Positions 28,229 to 37,240 are shown, counted from the first letter of the stretch. The stretch is DNA of 64,000 bases from Akkermansia muciniphila (GCA_945900785.1 CAMDJM010000014.1:1-64000), one strand, 5' to 3'. Translations and numbers: made by a program. The notes: generated by a model not told the origin, from the sequence alone.

Positions 28229-29182
28229 ATGGACACGAACCGCCGCCGCTTCCTTCTCCTCGCTGCCAGCGCTTTTGCGCCTGCCATGCCGGTGCGGGCG
28301 GGGGTGAATCATCTGCCTCTCAGCACTGCGTTTAAAAACGTGGAGCGCTACCACCGGATCATGACCAAAGCCCGCACCGCAGGCTGGGCTCAACGCCCGA
28401 TTGGCCCGCGCATGGCGCTGCTGGGCCGGGAGTGCCTTGGGGTGCCCTATCAGGGTTACACCTTGGAGATTGATGATAAAATCGAGTGCCCTTCCGCCAA
28501 TTTTGATGGGCTCGATTGCTGGACTTTTTTTGAAATCACCCTCGGCATGGCCCGGTTGCTGGAGCGTCCCCGCTATGTATACCCGCCGGAGGAACTGCTG
28601 AAGGAAATCCAGTGGACACGTTACCGCGCGGGTCTTTGCTCAGGCAACTACCTTGAGCGGATTCACTATCTGAATGAATGGTTTATCGACAATGAAGCCC
28701 GGGGCAATGTGAAGGACATCACCCGCGAACTGGGCGGAGCCATTCTCCTGAAGGGCCGCCAAAGCCGGGAGATGACGGTGCTGTGGAAAGGCTACCGGTA
28801 TTTGCGGAATAATCCCCAACTCCGTCCCCAAATGGCCCGCATTGAAGCCAAGGTGAACACCCTGCCGGTTTGGTATATCCCCAAGGCTGATGTCGCGAAA
28901 ATCGAGCACAAACTGCAGGACGGGGACATCGCCGGCATCGTGACCAAAGATCAGGGCGGGGTTTGCTCCCACGTGGGGCTGATTACCCGGGAAAAGGGCC
29001 AGGCGTGTTTGATGCATGCCTCCAAAAACTATCGCCGCGTGGTGATTGATCAGACCATTTCCAAATATTTGAACAGCTTCCGCAGTCACGCCGGCCTGAT
29101 CATTGCGCGCCCCAATGCTACCGGAAAAGAAGTCACCAGCCGCCGCACCTACGAAAGCAACCTGCGTGCTCTGGGGGCTTAA
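28229..29182 (+). CDS. DUF1460 family amidase-like exported protein
   Basis: 317-residue member of the DUF1460 family, papain-like (NlpC/P60-related) proteins proposed to act as cell-wall amidases. The N-terminus begins MDTNRRRFLLLAASAF, a twin-arginine-like or Sec signal, so export is likely. The putative catalytic cysteine is Cys97 in FDGLDCWTF, and the partner histidine lies in CSHVGLITRE in the C-terminal third. Substrate is unproven; cleavage in peptidoglycan stem peptides is the usual proposal for the family. The gene follows palindromic element A and precedes the phoB gene by 127 bp. Confidence 0.8.
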   Translation: MDTNRRRFLLLAASAFAPAMPVRAGVNHLPLSTAFKNVERYHRIMTKARTAGWAQRPIGPRMALLGRECLGVPYQGYTLEIDDKIECPSANFDGLDCWTFFEITLGMARLLERPRYVYPPEELLKEIQWTRYRAGLCSGNYLERIHYLNEWFIDNEARGNVKDITRELGGAILLKGRQSREMTVLWKGYRYLRNNPQLRPQMARIEAKVNTLPVWYIPKADVAKIEHKLQDGDIAGIVTKDQGGVCSHVGLITREKGQACLMHASKNYRRVVIDQTISKYLNSFRSHAGLIIARPNATGKEVTSRRTYESNLRALGA

Positions 29183-29309
29183 AGATCAAGGGGCAGACGC
29201 TTCCGTGATCCTGGCCTTCAGGGGCTGGCAGGCCAGGCCCGGGAATGTCACGGATTCGTTGCAAGAAAGACAGTTGTCCGGCGGACGGCATCCGATACTC
29301 TTGTGATAC

Positions 29310-30005
29310 ATGCACACTGTTTTGGTTGTTGATGATGAGACGGACATTCTGGATTTGGTTTCCTTTAACCTCCAAAGGCAGGGACTCACGGTCCTGACGG
29401 CGGAGAACGGGATCGAAGCCGTGCGGATCGCCAAGGACAAAAATCCTGACATGATCGTGCTGGATCTCATGCTGCCAGGGAAGGATGGGTTCACGGTTTA
29501 CAAGGAACTCCGCGCGGATCCCCGCACCAGCAGCATCCCGGTGCTGATGCTAACGGCCAAAGGCGAACTCAACGACCGCATCGCCGGACTGGAGCTGGGG
29601 GCGGATGATTATGTGACAAAACCGTTTAGCCCCAAGGAGTTGGTCCTGCGCGTCAAGGCGCTGCTGAAACGTTCCAAGAAAGTCACAGTGGATTCCAGCC
29701 TGCGGCAGGGGGATTTTCACTTGGAGCGGAATTCCCTGAAGCTCTTCCTTGCGGGACAACCGGTGGATTTGACCGCGACGGAGTTCAAGCTGCTGCGTCT
29801 CCTCGTGGAGGCGAATGGGGAAGTGCAGGAACGTGATGTGTTATTGCGGGAAGTCTGGGGCTACTCGGATACGACCCTGACACGCACCCTCGACACGCAT
29901 GTAAAGCGGCTCCGCGAGAAATTGAATAAATTCGCCGATTGCATCCAAACCGTGCGTGGCGTGGGCTACCGCTTCTGCCCGGCCCCGGTGTCTGCCGGGG
30001 AGTGA
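29310..30005 (+). CDS. phoB: OmpR/PhoB-family response regulator
   Basis: 231-residue two-component regulator. The receiver domain has the acidic pair Asp8-Asp9, phospho-acceptor Asp52 (VLDLMLPG), Thr82 and Lys104 (VTKPF). The C-terminal winged helix (about 130-226) contains LTATEFKLLRLLVE and the recognition segment TLTRTLDTHVKRLREKL, then VRGVGYRF. The PhoB assignment rests on the neighbouring PhoR-type kinase and close PhoB-like wording; no pst or phoU genes lie nearby, so the actual regulon is inferred. The stop is 7 bp before the kinase start, giving a bicistronic arrangement. Confidence 0.88.
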   Translation: MHTVLVVDDETDILDLVSFNLQRQGLTVLTAENGIEAVRIAKDKNPDMIVLDLMLPGKDGFTVYKELRADPRTSSIPVLMLTAKGELNDRIAGLELGADDYVTKPFSPKELVLRVKALLKRSKKVTVDSSLRQGDFHLERNSLKLFLAGQPVDLTATEFKLLRLLVEANGEVQERDVLLREVWGYSDTTLTRTLDTHVKRLREKLNKFADCIQTVRGVGYRFCPAPVSAGE

Positions 30006-30012
30006 TGAAGCC

Positions 30013-31233
30013 ATGCCGACTGCAATTCCTGTGCTTGCTATTTTGTGCGCCCTTTTTGGGCTGGCGGCCTTGTGGTTCTATATCCGCCTGAAGCAGGCCG
30101 GGGTGCCGCTGGCAGATTCCTCCACCATGCTGCGCCAGCGGAATGATGTGCTGGAAAGTGTGCTGGAAGGCCTGGGGGACTCCTGTCTGCTCGTGAATCA
30201 GAGGCAGGACATCGTTTTTGCCAACCACGAGACGCATGATCTGTTCCGCACCAGTGGGCAACTGCATGGCCGTCCGCTGGCAGAATTGATCCAGGATCAG
30301 GCCATCCTGTCCTTTGTGGCCCGCGTCACCAAGGGAAACCGTTGGCAGGAAGAGGAATTCCGCCTCGGTTTGATCCGGGATGGCAGCCTGGAGGAGCGTT
30401 ATCTGGTCGTCAGCGCCGCTCCCGTCCGGCTGTTTGGTGAGGAGCAGCCGGACCACCTGCGCGTGGTGATCCGCGATGAAACGGACCGGCATGAAACGGA
30501 ACAGATCCGCAAGGACTTTGTGGCCAATGCCTCCCACGAACTGCGCACTCCCCTATCCATTATCAATGGATATCTCGAAAACCTTCTCGATGGCGTGATC
30601 GATGATCCGGTCATGACGAAACGCAGTCTGCAGACCATGCAAAAGCATGGCGAGCGCATTGCCCGCATTGTGGAGGACATGCTCACCCTATCGAAATTCG
30701 AATCAGCATCGGAAACCGGGGCCTCCGCCCTGCGCCAGTCCTCCTTTTCCTGCCAGGAGTGTGTCGAGGATGTGGTGGACCGTCTAGGGCCTAAGATCGA
30801 GGAAAAGCGGGCGCGGGTGGAATTGCTCTTCCCGCAGGATGCTTCGGATGTGATCGATGCCGACCGCTTTTACTGGGATCAGATTTTTTTCAATCTGATC
30901 GAGAATGCCCTGAAGGAAAACCAGGCCGATGGCAAGCTGATCCTAACCATCTCCTTCACCAGAGCGGGTGGGGCTGCCATCATGCGGATTGCCGATAACG
31001 GCGTCGGGATTCCCCGGGCGGATTTGCCCTTCATCTTCAAGCGCTTTTACCGCGTGGCCAAGCACCACAGCCAGACCATCAAAGGCACCGGTCTGGGTCT
31101 CTCCATCGTGCGCCGCGCGATCGAATCCCACGGCGGCACCATTGCCGTGGACAGCACCTTGGGCGTGGAGACGGCGTTTACGATCCGTTTGCCGGATCTG
31201 ACCGAAGCGGACCTCGCCGGACAGGAGCCGTGA
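30013..31233 (+). CDS. phoR: PhoR-type sensor histidine kinase
   Basis: 406-residue membrane kinase. One N-terminal transmembrane helix (about 4-24) is followed by a PAS-like domain (about 42-155). The HisKA dimerisation helix carries His175 in FVANASHELRTPLS. The ATP-binding domain has the N box NLIENALKE, G1 DNGVGI, F box FKRFYR and G2 GTGLGLSIV. The short extracytoplasmic region and PAS domain resemble PhoR, which senses phosphate status through the Pst/PhoU complex rather than directly. It lies downstream of its regulator. The gene has no obvious terminator and faces the leftward Lon-N gene across 43 bp. Confidence 0.88.
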   Translation: MPTAIPVLAILCALFGLAALWFYIRLKQAGVPLADSSTMLRQRNDVLESVLEGLGDSCLLVNQRQDIVFANHETHDLFRTSGQLHGRPLAELIQDQAILSFVARVTKGNRWQEEEFRLGLIRDGSLEERYLVVSAAPVRLFGEEQPDHLRVVIRDETDRHETEQIRKDFVANASHELRTPLSIINGYLENLLDGVIDDPVMTKRSLQTMQKHGERIARIVEDMLTLSKFESASETGASALRQSSFSCQECVEDVVDRLGPKIEEKRARVELLFPQDASDVIDADRFYWDQIFFNLIENALKENQADGKLILTISFTRAGGAAIMRIADNGVGIPRADLPFIFKRFYRVAKHHSQTIKGTGLGLSIVRRAIESHGGTIAVDSTLGVETAFTIRLPDLTEADLAGQEP

Positions 31234-31276
31234 CGGGGCGGTGGGGGACTACCAGGAGCGGGGAAATGCCAATGCG

Positions 31277-31903
31277 CTATGTTTTAGCGGGGTTGCCGCC
31301 GGCTTCGGGAACGAGGTGGAGGAGGAAATCAAGCCGGTCTTCAACTTCGGACATGCCGAGGAGGGGCTGGCGTGCGCCGGCGTTATGGATGAGGTTGGCA
31401 GCGACGAAATCGGCGAGGTGGGCGGGGTCGCTGAGGGTCTCCAATTGGCTGATCAGTTGCTGGCCGTTCGGGGAGTCGGGGGCGATGAGGGTGAGGACCC
31501 GGTCGAGGAGCAATTTGCTCTTGCGGGCGGCTTTGGCTTTTCTGGCACAAAGGGTGGGCACAGGTTCGACGCGGGCGATGCGGAAGGGCTCGTATTGGTC
31601 CCAGGCGAGAAAGCGGATGCGCTGGGCTCCCTGCAGGACAAGGTGGGAGGTGCCGTCGGCATTGCCGATGCAGGCACGGATGATGCAGGCCGTGCTGTAG
31701 TCGTCGATCCGGTCGTCGGTCTCCGCCGCGTCAGGATCGGTGGAGGCGGCGAGGTGGCCGATGCAGAGCAGGCGGTCATTTTCCAGAGCGTGGCGGAGCA
31801 TGGCCCGGTAGCGGGGCTCAAAGATATAAAGCGGGAGCAGGCCGTGGGGAAAGGCGTTGCACTGCTCAAGAAGCATAACAGGAATGACAGCGGGTAAATT
31901 CAT
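31277..31903 (-). CDS. Lon N-terminal (substrate-binding) domain protein
   Basis: 208-residue stand-alone protein consisting of the Lon/LAN domain (PF02190) without the protease or ATPase parts. The opening LPAVIPVMLLEQCNAFPHG followed by LPLYIFEPRYRAML is typical of the family, and the C-terminal helical part resembles that of bacterial LonN proteins. Such proteins are thought to bind unfolded substrates, but no activity is established. The start was moved to the third candidate ATG because the upstream 30 codons are not family-like. It is convergent with phoR and lies 131 bp downstream of nagB on the same strand. Confidence 0.85.
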   Translation of the reverse strand: MNLPAVIPVMLLEQCNAFPHGLLPLYIFEPRYRAMLRHALENDRLLCIGHLAASTDPDAAETDDRIDDYSTACIIRACIGNADGTSHLVLQGAQRIRFLAWDQYEPFRIARVEPVPTLCARKAKAARKSKLLLDRVLTLIAPDSPNGQQLISQLETLSDPAHLADFVAANLIHNAGARQPLLGMSEVEDRLDFLLHLVPEAGGNPAKT

Positions 31904-32034
31904 CAGGAGGGAAAAGCCAACTGAAAGGGAACGCTGGGACACCGTTCCGGGATGCGGCGGACTCTGCCCGGGGCATCCTTTCCATCCTGGCATTTTCCCC
32001 GTCTTTGGCCCGGCGCGCCGGCGGAGTTGCGGCC

Positions 32035-33915
32035 TCAGCTCTTCCAGCGGCGGAAGGCTTCGATGGCTTCGTATTCGGCGGTGCCCAAGGCGTCGTAGGT
32101 GCGGGCAGTGTGGCGGTTGCGTTCGCCGTCGAGCAGGTCGGGCAGGGTGTGGGACTGGAATTTCTGCACCGCACTGAGCTTTTGGCTGAGTTGGTCCGGG
32201 CTCATGGGGATGGCCATTTGGATTTCATGGGGCTCGTATTCGGACTGGTGGCTGCGGTAGAGCCAGATGCGGCAGTGCTCCTGCCAATTGTGGCCGGCCC
32301 GGGCGTCCCAAGCGCTGCGGAAGGCGGCAAAGGCCATGCCCTGGACACTGCTGGGATCGGCGCTGGCTCCAGTGATGTAAATCTGGTGGGGCCGGAGGGT
32401 GGCGAGGACGGAGCCGGTGGCGGTGGCGTCCTGGGGGCTGAGGCGGAATTGGCGGTAGCGGCCTTCGGTGTAGAAGGGAAGGTCGAGGAAGCGGATTTGT
32501 GAGGGTTTGACGCCGAGGCTGATAGCCGCATCGCGGGCTTCGCCCCGCCGGATGAGGGCCTTGAGGTGGCGGAGGCGGGCCGGGGGATCGCCAAAGGGAC
32601 CCTTGGTTTCGATCTCGGAGAGGATGCCGCGGGCATAGCTGATTTGTTCCTTCCAGAGATCGGAATCCTGTTCGGCGGTTTCGAGGAGGACCCGGGCAAA
32701 GCGGATGGCTTCAGCGTCGGTGACGCGGAGGTCGCCGCCGGTCATATAGCAAATATGGACATCGTGCCCCTGGGTGACGAGGCGCTCGATGGTGCTGCCC
32801 ATCCCAAGCACGTCATCCTGCGGTTCCGGGGCAAGGACGAGGACGGTTTTGGGGAACGGGGCGGCGCGTTCCGGGCGGGAGGTGTCGTCAGCGTTGGGCT
32901 TGCCGCCGGGCCATCCGGTGATGGTTTGCTGCTGGCGGTTGAAGACTTCGATGTTTAAATGATAAGCGTTGCCATAACGCGTCAGGAGTTCCGCCATCCC
33001 GTGTTCGTTGTATTCGTTATCCCGCAGCTTGAGGACCGGTTTTTTCTCCTTTAGGGCCAGCCAGAGGACGGCGCGGCGGGTTTCGGCGGGAGTCCACTCC
33101 GCGCGGCCAACGAGCCAGGGCAGGCGGATGCGGGTGAGGGCACTGGAGGCACCTTTGTCGAGGAAGGCGCGGGCGTCAGGATGGCTTTGGAGGAAGCTGG
33201 CGGAGACGGCTTCGGTTTCCGGGCCTTCGATGGCTTTGGCGATGATGCCTGCTTTGTTGCCGCCCCAGGCCATCATGACGAGCTTGCGGGCCCGGAGGAT
33301 GGTGCCGACGCCCATGGTGATGGCAAAGCGGGGCACGTTTTCCCCGCCGAGGAAGTCGGCGGCGGCATCAAGGCGCGTCAGGGGATCGAGCGGCAACAGG
33401 CGGGTCAGGGAATCGCGGGAGGAGCCGGGTTCGTTGAAGCCGATGTGGCCGGTGCGGCCGATGCCGAGGATTTGGAGATCGACGCCGCCGGCGGCTTCGA
33501 TGGCGGCTTCATAGGCGGCGCAATGGGCAAAGACTTCGTCGAGGGGGACGGTGCCGTCCGGCAGGTGGATGTTGTCAGGCTGGAGGTCGATATGGGCGAA
33601 GAGTTGCTCCTGCATGAAGCGGAAATAACTTTCGCGGTGGGTGCGCTCCAGGCCGTAGTATTCATCAAGGTTGAAGGTAATAACGTCGTGGAAGCTGAGG
33701 CCTTCCTCCTTGTGCAGGCGGATCAGTTCGCGGTAGAAGGGGACCGGGGTGGAACCGGTGGCGAGACCGAGCACGGTAGGGCGGCCTGCGGCGCGGCGGG
33801 CGAGGATGAGATCGCGCACTTCGCGGGCGAGGGCGGCGGCGGCTTCCGGGGCATGGCCGAAGAGCACGGTGGGGATTTTTTCGAAGGCTTCAGCCGGAGA
33901 AGTTCTTGCAGACAT
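32035..33915 (-). CDS. nagB: Glucosamine-6-phosphate deaminase fused to a degenerate PIG-L domain
   Basis: 626 residues. Residues 1-300 are the NagB isomerase/deaminase, which converts glucosamine 6-phosphate to fructose 6-phosphate and ammonia. Visible active-site motifs are FNLDEYYG with Asp84 and GRTGHIGFNEPGSS with His157 and Glu162. The Asp of the E. coli NDGH motif is Thr here, a substitution I recall from Bacteroidetes-type NagB fusions. Residues 355-620 are a PIG-L/LmbE deacetylase fold, but its metal motif, normally HPDD, reads PEPQDD (363-368), and the later HGTH-type motif reads SSVQ (522-525). The second domain has therefore lost its metal ligands. The gene is divergent from gntK with a 24 bp gap. 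Confidence 0.9.
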   Translation of the reverse strand: MSARTSPAEAFEKIPTVLFGHAPEAAAALAREVRDLILARRAAGRPTVLGLATGSTPVPFYRELIRLHKEEGLSFHDVITFNLDEYYGLERTHRESYFRFMQEQLFAHIDLQPDNIHLPDGTVPLDEVFAHCAAYEAAIEAAGGVDLQILGIGRTGHIGFNEPGSSRDSLTRLLPLDPLTRLDAAADFLGGENVPRFAITMGVGTILRARKLVMMAWGGNKAGIIAKAIEGPETEAVSASFLQSHPDARAFLDKGASSALTRIRLPWLVGRAEWTPAETRRAVLWLALKEKKPVLKLRDNEYNEHGMAELLTRYGNAYHLNIEVFNRQQQTITGWPGGKPNADDTSRPERAAPFPKTVLVLAPEPQDDVLGMGSTIERLVTQGHDVHICYMTGGDLRVTDAEAIRFARVLLETAEQDSDLWKEQISYARGILSEIETKGPFGDPPARLRHLKALIRRGEARDAAISLGVKPSQIRFLDLPFYTEGRYRQFRLSPQDATATGSVLATLRPHQIYITGASADPSSVQGMAFAAFRSAWDARAGHNWQEHCRIWLYRSHQSEYEPHEIQMAIPMSPDQLSQKLSAVQKFQSHTLPDLLDGERNRHTARTYDALGTAEYEAIEAFRRWKS

Positions 33916-33939
33916 GGCGGGTGGCGTGGAAAAGGAAGG

Positions 33940-34488
33940 ATGAGCAACAACGCTGGGCCTGATTCTGCAACAACCGCTGGAATCAATCTTTTTCCGATTA
34001 GGGTGTTAGTCCTGATGGGGGTCAGCGGCTGCGGAAAAACGGCAGTGGGACGGCAGGTGGCAGCGCGCTGGGGGGCTGGATTTGAGGATGCCGATGAATG
34101 GCATACGGCGGCGGCAGTGGCGAAGATGGCGTCGGGCCAGGCCTTGACGGATGAAGACCGGGCCCCGTGGCTGGAGCGGCTGCGGGATCAGGTGATCGGC
34201 GCGGTGCCGGAGGGCGGACGAGGGGTGCTGGCGTGTTCCGCCTTGAGGAAGCGATACCGGGAGGTGCTCCGTCAGGGGCAAAGCGGGGTGAAGTTCGTTT
34301 ATCTGTCCGGCAGCCAGGCCCTGATCGCTGGCCGGATGGCGGCGCGGCGGGGGCATTATATGCCGTCCAGTCTGCTGGATTCCCAATTCGCCGCCCTGGA
34401 ACCGCCCGGGCCTGAGGAGGCGCTCACAGTGCCGGTGGATCAGGCCTTGGAAGCTGTAGTGGAGGCAGTCATGCAGGCGCTCCGGTAA
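33940..34488 (+). CDS. gntK: Gluconokinase
   Basis: 182-residue P-loop kinase that phosphorylates gluconate to 6-phosphogluconate. Walker A is GVSGCGKT. DADEWHTAAAVAKMASGQAL with DRAPWL forms the gluconate-side segment, ACSALRKRYRE is the lid-side motif, and HYMPSSLLDSQFAALEPP is characteristic of GntK. The start at ATG (MSNNAGPD) has AAGGAAGG directly before it, one of the few purine-rich leaders in the window but too close to be a standard ribosome-binding site; a GTG at about 34003 is an alternative. It is divergent from nagB and is followed by palindromic element B. Confidence 0.9.
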   Translation: MSNNAGPDSATTAGINLFPIRVLVLMGVSGCGKTAVGRQVAARWGAGFEDADEWHTAAAVAKMASGQALTDEDRAPWLERLRDQVIGAVPEGGRGVLACSALRKRYREVLRQGQSGVKFVYLSGSQALIAGRMAARRGHYMPSSLLDSQFAALEPPGPEEALTVPVDQALEAVVEAVMQALR

Positions 34489-34507
34489 AAAAGAAAAAAG
34501 CACGCCT

Positions 34508-34602
34508 AATTCTACCTTGTTGACTTCCCCGTGGCGCAGGCTTCCAGCCGGTGCGGCCAGCGGGCTTCCAGCCCGCTGATTCCCCGACTTAACAAAGTAG
34601 AA
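34508..34602 (+). repeat. Palindromic element copy B (diverged arms)
   Basis: Same orientation and internal layout as copy A, with both TCC-loop hairpins retained. Its 5-prime arm (from 34508, CTACCTTGTTGACTT) no longer pairs fully with the 3-prime arm (GACTTAACAAAGTAG), so this copy is decaying. It lies between the convergent gntK and LamG genes. Confidence 0.85.
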
Positions 34603-34608
34603 CCAAGT

Positions 34609-34640
34609 CGCAGACGCTGCGGAGTTCCGTTGCGTCTGCG
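34609..34640. terminator. Strong hairpin between convergent genes
   Basis: Perfect 9 bp inverted repeat CGCAGACGC/GCGTCTGCG encloses a smaller CGGA/TCCG pair. No T-run follows on either strand, so this is a possible bidirectional terminator of the factor-dependent type. It lies between gntK and the LamG gene. Confidence 0.4.
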
Positions 34641-34719
34641 GCCTGCGGCGTTGGGCAGGTCGGATAGCTCATCCCTGATTCCCTGGGCTTGGGACTGCTT
34701 TTTAACTATCTATTCATGG

Positions 34720-34791
34720 CAGCGGGCTGGAAGCTCACTGGCCCCGCACCGGCTGGAAGCCTGCGCCACGGAGAAGCTTACAAGGAGAATT
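34720..34791 (-). repeat. Truncated inverted copy of the palindromic element (B2)
   Basis: Reverse-orientation remnant lacking one terminal arm. It shares the variant AGCCGGTGCGG with copy B but not with A or C, so it probably arose by a local inverted duplication. It begins within the stop codon of the LamG gene, meaning the 3-prime end of that gene abuts the element. Confidence 0.75.
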
Positions 34792-37204
34792 ACCGTCTCA
34801 GACGGTAGAACCGTTTGGTGACATTCTGTGGCAGGGTGGTAACGTAGGGACTGCTGGGATTTCCCGCGACATCCGTCCATTGACTCATATTGCCTGATTC
34901 CTGAAGGGTGCCGCTGCCCGTCCATGACAAGGTGACCTGCGAACCGGCAACGACTGGTTTATTGATGGTTCCCAGAGAGACATTCGAAACTGGGGCATAG
35001 GCGGACAGGAATTGGCCAGGGATGGGCTGCAGGGAGCCGGGGGCGGTGCCATCGTTGGCCGCGCGCCAGGCGACTTCCATGTAGTCGCCCCCCCCGCCTT
35101 CCTTGTAGATGCCTTCGAAAAAGTATCTTTGACCAGCCACCAGGGGAATGGGTTGGGACGAGAGGGAGCCACCCAGGGTGAAACCATTGCAACAACCGGG
35201 CTGCGCCGCGATCTGCGCGAGGTTCTCCGGACTCTCATCGGTGCTGACAGAGAAGACGGAGGCGTCATCGCTGCGGATGAAGAAGGTATAATCGGAGGTC
35301 TGGGTAGGCGTGATCCAGCCATACATGCGCGCTCCATAAAATTCGCCCAATCTGGCGTTATTGATGGGGTTGATCATGTTAAAGTCAGGGTGGGTGCTCA
35401 GGTCAAAGTTGAGGGTCAGCGTCATGGTGCTGAACCGGTTCAGGATGCGGTGGGTCCACGGGCCATCCGGGTATTGGTAATTGTTCGTCAGGCCGGAGAC
35501 GACACTGCCCGGGGTGTTGCGGTAGTAGTCCCAGGCAATGGCACCCTGGGTCAGCACATAGGATTTGAAGCTGGTCAGGTTCGGGCCGATGAGATTCTGT
35601 GAGACCCGGGCATCCCTTACTCCGGTAATGCTCAAGGTGTAGTCCTGGCCTGGCAGCATCCCGTCGGTCGTGACGTTGATGACGGAAGGATCGTCCGTGG
35701 GGAATACGCCAGTTGTGATCAGTCCACCACTGAAGGTATAGGAGCTGGTATCCACGATGGTGTCGGCGGACATGGGTTTATTGAAGCCGATGCGCACCCG
35801 GTTCAGGGTAGGAGTGCCCGTGACATAGGTGACCGTCGGGGGAACCGTATCCGGAGCCACCGTGATGGTGGTTCCTTCGCTGTCGAGATTGGTGAGGGGG
35901 TTGGAAATGGACAGAACGTAGACGCCTGCATCAGTATCCGTGAGGCCATGAATCACCAGGGTGGTTCCGGTGACACCCTGCGGGTATTTTCTGCTGCCAT
36001 CCAGGTTGGTGTCCGTGGCACTGAGCGGATTGCCGTCCTTCAGCCATTGGAAAGTGTTGGGGAATCCGGTTACGTTGGCGGTGAGGGTGACGTCGTTTTC
36101 CTCCAGACTATTCACCGTCGCGGGCGGGGGCGTGGTAATGGTCGGGGCAAAGTAAGTGATGGAGAAATGATTCTCCACCTGTTCCGGGGAGAGTTCGTAA
36201 TTGTAGTAAGCCACTTCATCCACGGCACCGGCATATGGCAGTGCTCCGCCAAAGCGGCTGCCGATTTCGAGGCCTTGGGCTTCATTGTTGCGGAAGGGCA
36301 GGACAAAGGTGGTGGAGCGCTGTTTGAATCCGTTCACATAAAGGCTGGCAACACCGGGGTCCCCGCCGTCCCAGGTGACTACAATGTGATCCCATCGGCC
36401 TGCGACGATGGGAGTGCTGCCATTGAGAGCGACAAAACTGCCGCCAGCGCCCAACTGCACGTCCCAGAAGTTTCCACCGGTGCCCTGATAGATCACGTAG
36501 CCGGCCCGCCCGGCGTTCCGGTTTTGGGTGGAGAGCACTGCTTTCCCGGTATTGGCGGCGAGATCAGGCTTGACCCAGCATTCCACGGAGAAAGGCCCGG
36601 CGGAATTGACATTGGGCGTGAAGGGCACGCTGGCGGAGATGCCATCCGTGGTGGCTTTAAAGCGGGTCGCGGTGTCAGGAGCAAGGCCTTTGGGGCCGGT
36701 AATGCCGCGTTCGATCCGGGTGGTGTTCATGGTGCCGTTGTGGCCGCCTGCAACATCGGTGAAGACGGAGCCTGTCGATTCACTCAGACGCCAGTAAGCG
36801 GTAGGACCGTCGGCCAGCACCTTGGCGGCGTAGAGGTCGGGAGCGGGGAGGTTGCTGAAATTCACCGTGAACGGATTACTGGTCACGGAACCGGTCGGAT
36901 CGCTGACCGTGACGGTATAGCTTCCGGAATTGGCCGTGGTGGTATTGCGCAGCGCCAAGGCGGCGGTCGTCGCGGAATCATTGCCGGCTACCGGGTCGCC
37001 ATTCCGGTTCCATTGGTAGGTGATGGGTGCCGTTCCTGTGGCCTTGACCCGGTAAATGGGAGCCCCCCCGGCATACAAATTGGCAGTTCCAGTGGGGGCG
37101 GAAGTGATGGTCGGAGCAGCCAAACAGGGCAGTGCTGCAAGGAAGGTGATTGACAGCACCAGTGCTTTGGTCGGGAGGGGAGTGGCTGAGTGAAACAGTT
37201 TCAT
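34790..37204 (-). CDS. Secreted Ig-LamG-Ig-PA14 protein
   Basis: 804-residue exported protein. A signal peptide ends near CLAA (about residue 27). Domains in order by eye: Ig-like (28-115, with YRVKATGTAPITYQWNRNGD), LamG/concanavalin-like (120-325), second Ig-like (330-425), an SbsA/Big_5-like domain with LNRVRIGFNKPMS (425-525), PA14 (about 530-740, with MYGWITPTQTSDYTFFIRSD and KEGGGGDYMEVAW), and a C-terminal module ending KRFYRLRR. LamG and PA14 domains bind carbohydrates, so adhesion or polysaccharide capture is likely. The layout matches the last 770 residues of the protein at 55509-59672. The start was placed at the ATG before KLFHSATPL. A terminator separates it from the upstream gene. 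Confidence 0.85.
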   Translation of the reverse strand: MKLFHSATPLPTKALVLSITFLAALPCLAAPTITSAPTGTANLYAGGAPIYRVKATGTAPITYQWNRNGDPVAGNDSATTAALALRNTTTANSGSYTVTVSDPTGSVTSNPFTVNFSNLPAPDLYAAKVLADGPTAYWRLSESTGSVFTDVAGGHNGTMNTTRIERGITGPKGLAPDTATRFKATTDGISASVPFTPNVNSAGPFSVECWVKPDLAANTGKAVLSTQNRNAGRAGYVIYQGTGGNFWDVQLGAGGSFVALNGSTPIVAGRWDHIVVTWDGGDPGVASLYVNGFKQRSTTFVLPFRNNEAQGLEIGSRFGGALPYAGAVDEVAYYNYELSPEQVENHFSITYFAPTITTPPPATVNSLEENDVTLTANVTGFPNTFQWLKDGNPLSATDTNLDGSRKYPQGVTGTTLVIHGLTDTDAGVYVLSISNPLTNLDSEGTTITVAPDTVPPTVTYVTGTPTLNRVRIGFNKPMSADTIVDTSSYTFSGGLITTGVFPTDDPSVINVTTDGMLPGQDYTLSITGVRDARVSQNLIGPNLTSFKSYVLTQGAIAWDYYRNTPGSVVSGLTNNYQYPDGPWTHRILNRFSTMTLTLNFDLSTHPDFNMINPINNARLGEFYGARMYGWITPTQTSDYTFFIRSDDASVFSVSTDESPENLAQIAAQPGCCNGFTLGGSLSSQPIPLVAGQRYFFEGIYKEGGGGDYMEVAWRAANDGTAPGSLQPIPGQFLSAYAPVSNVSLGTINKPVVAGSQVTLSWTGSGTLQESGNMSQWTDVAGNPSSPYVTTLPQNVTKRFYRLRR

Positions 37205-37240
37205 GTTGGGACGGAGCAGGTTGAAAGAAAGGGAAAAAAG

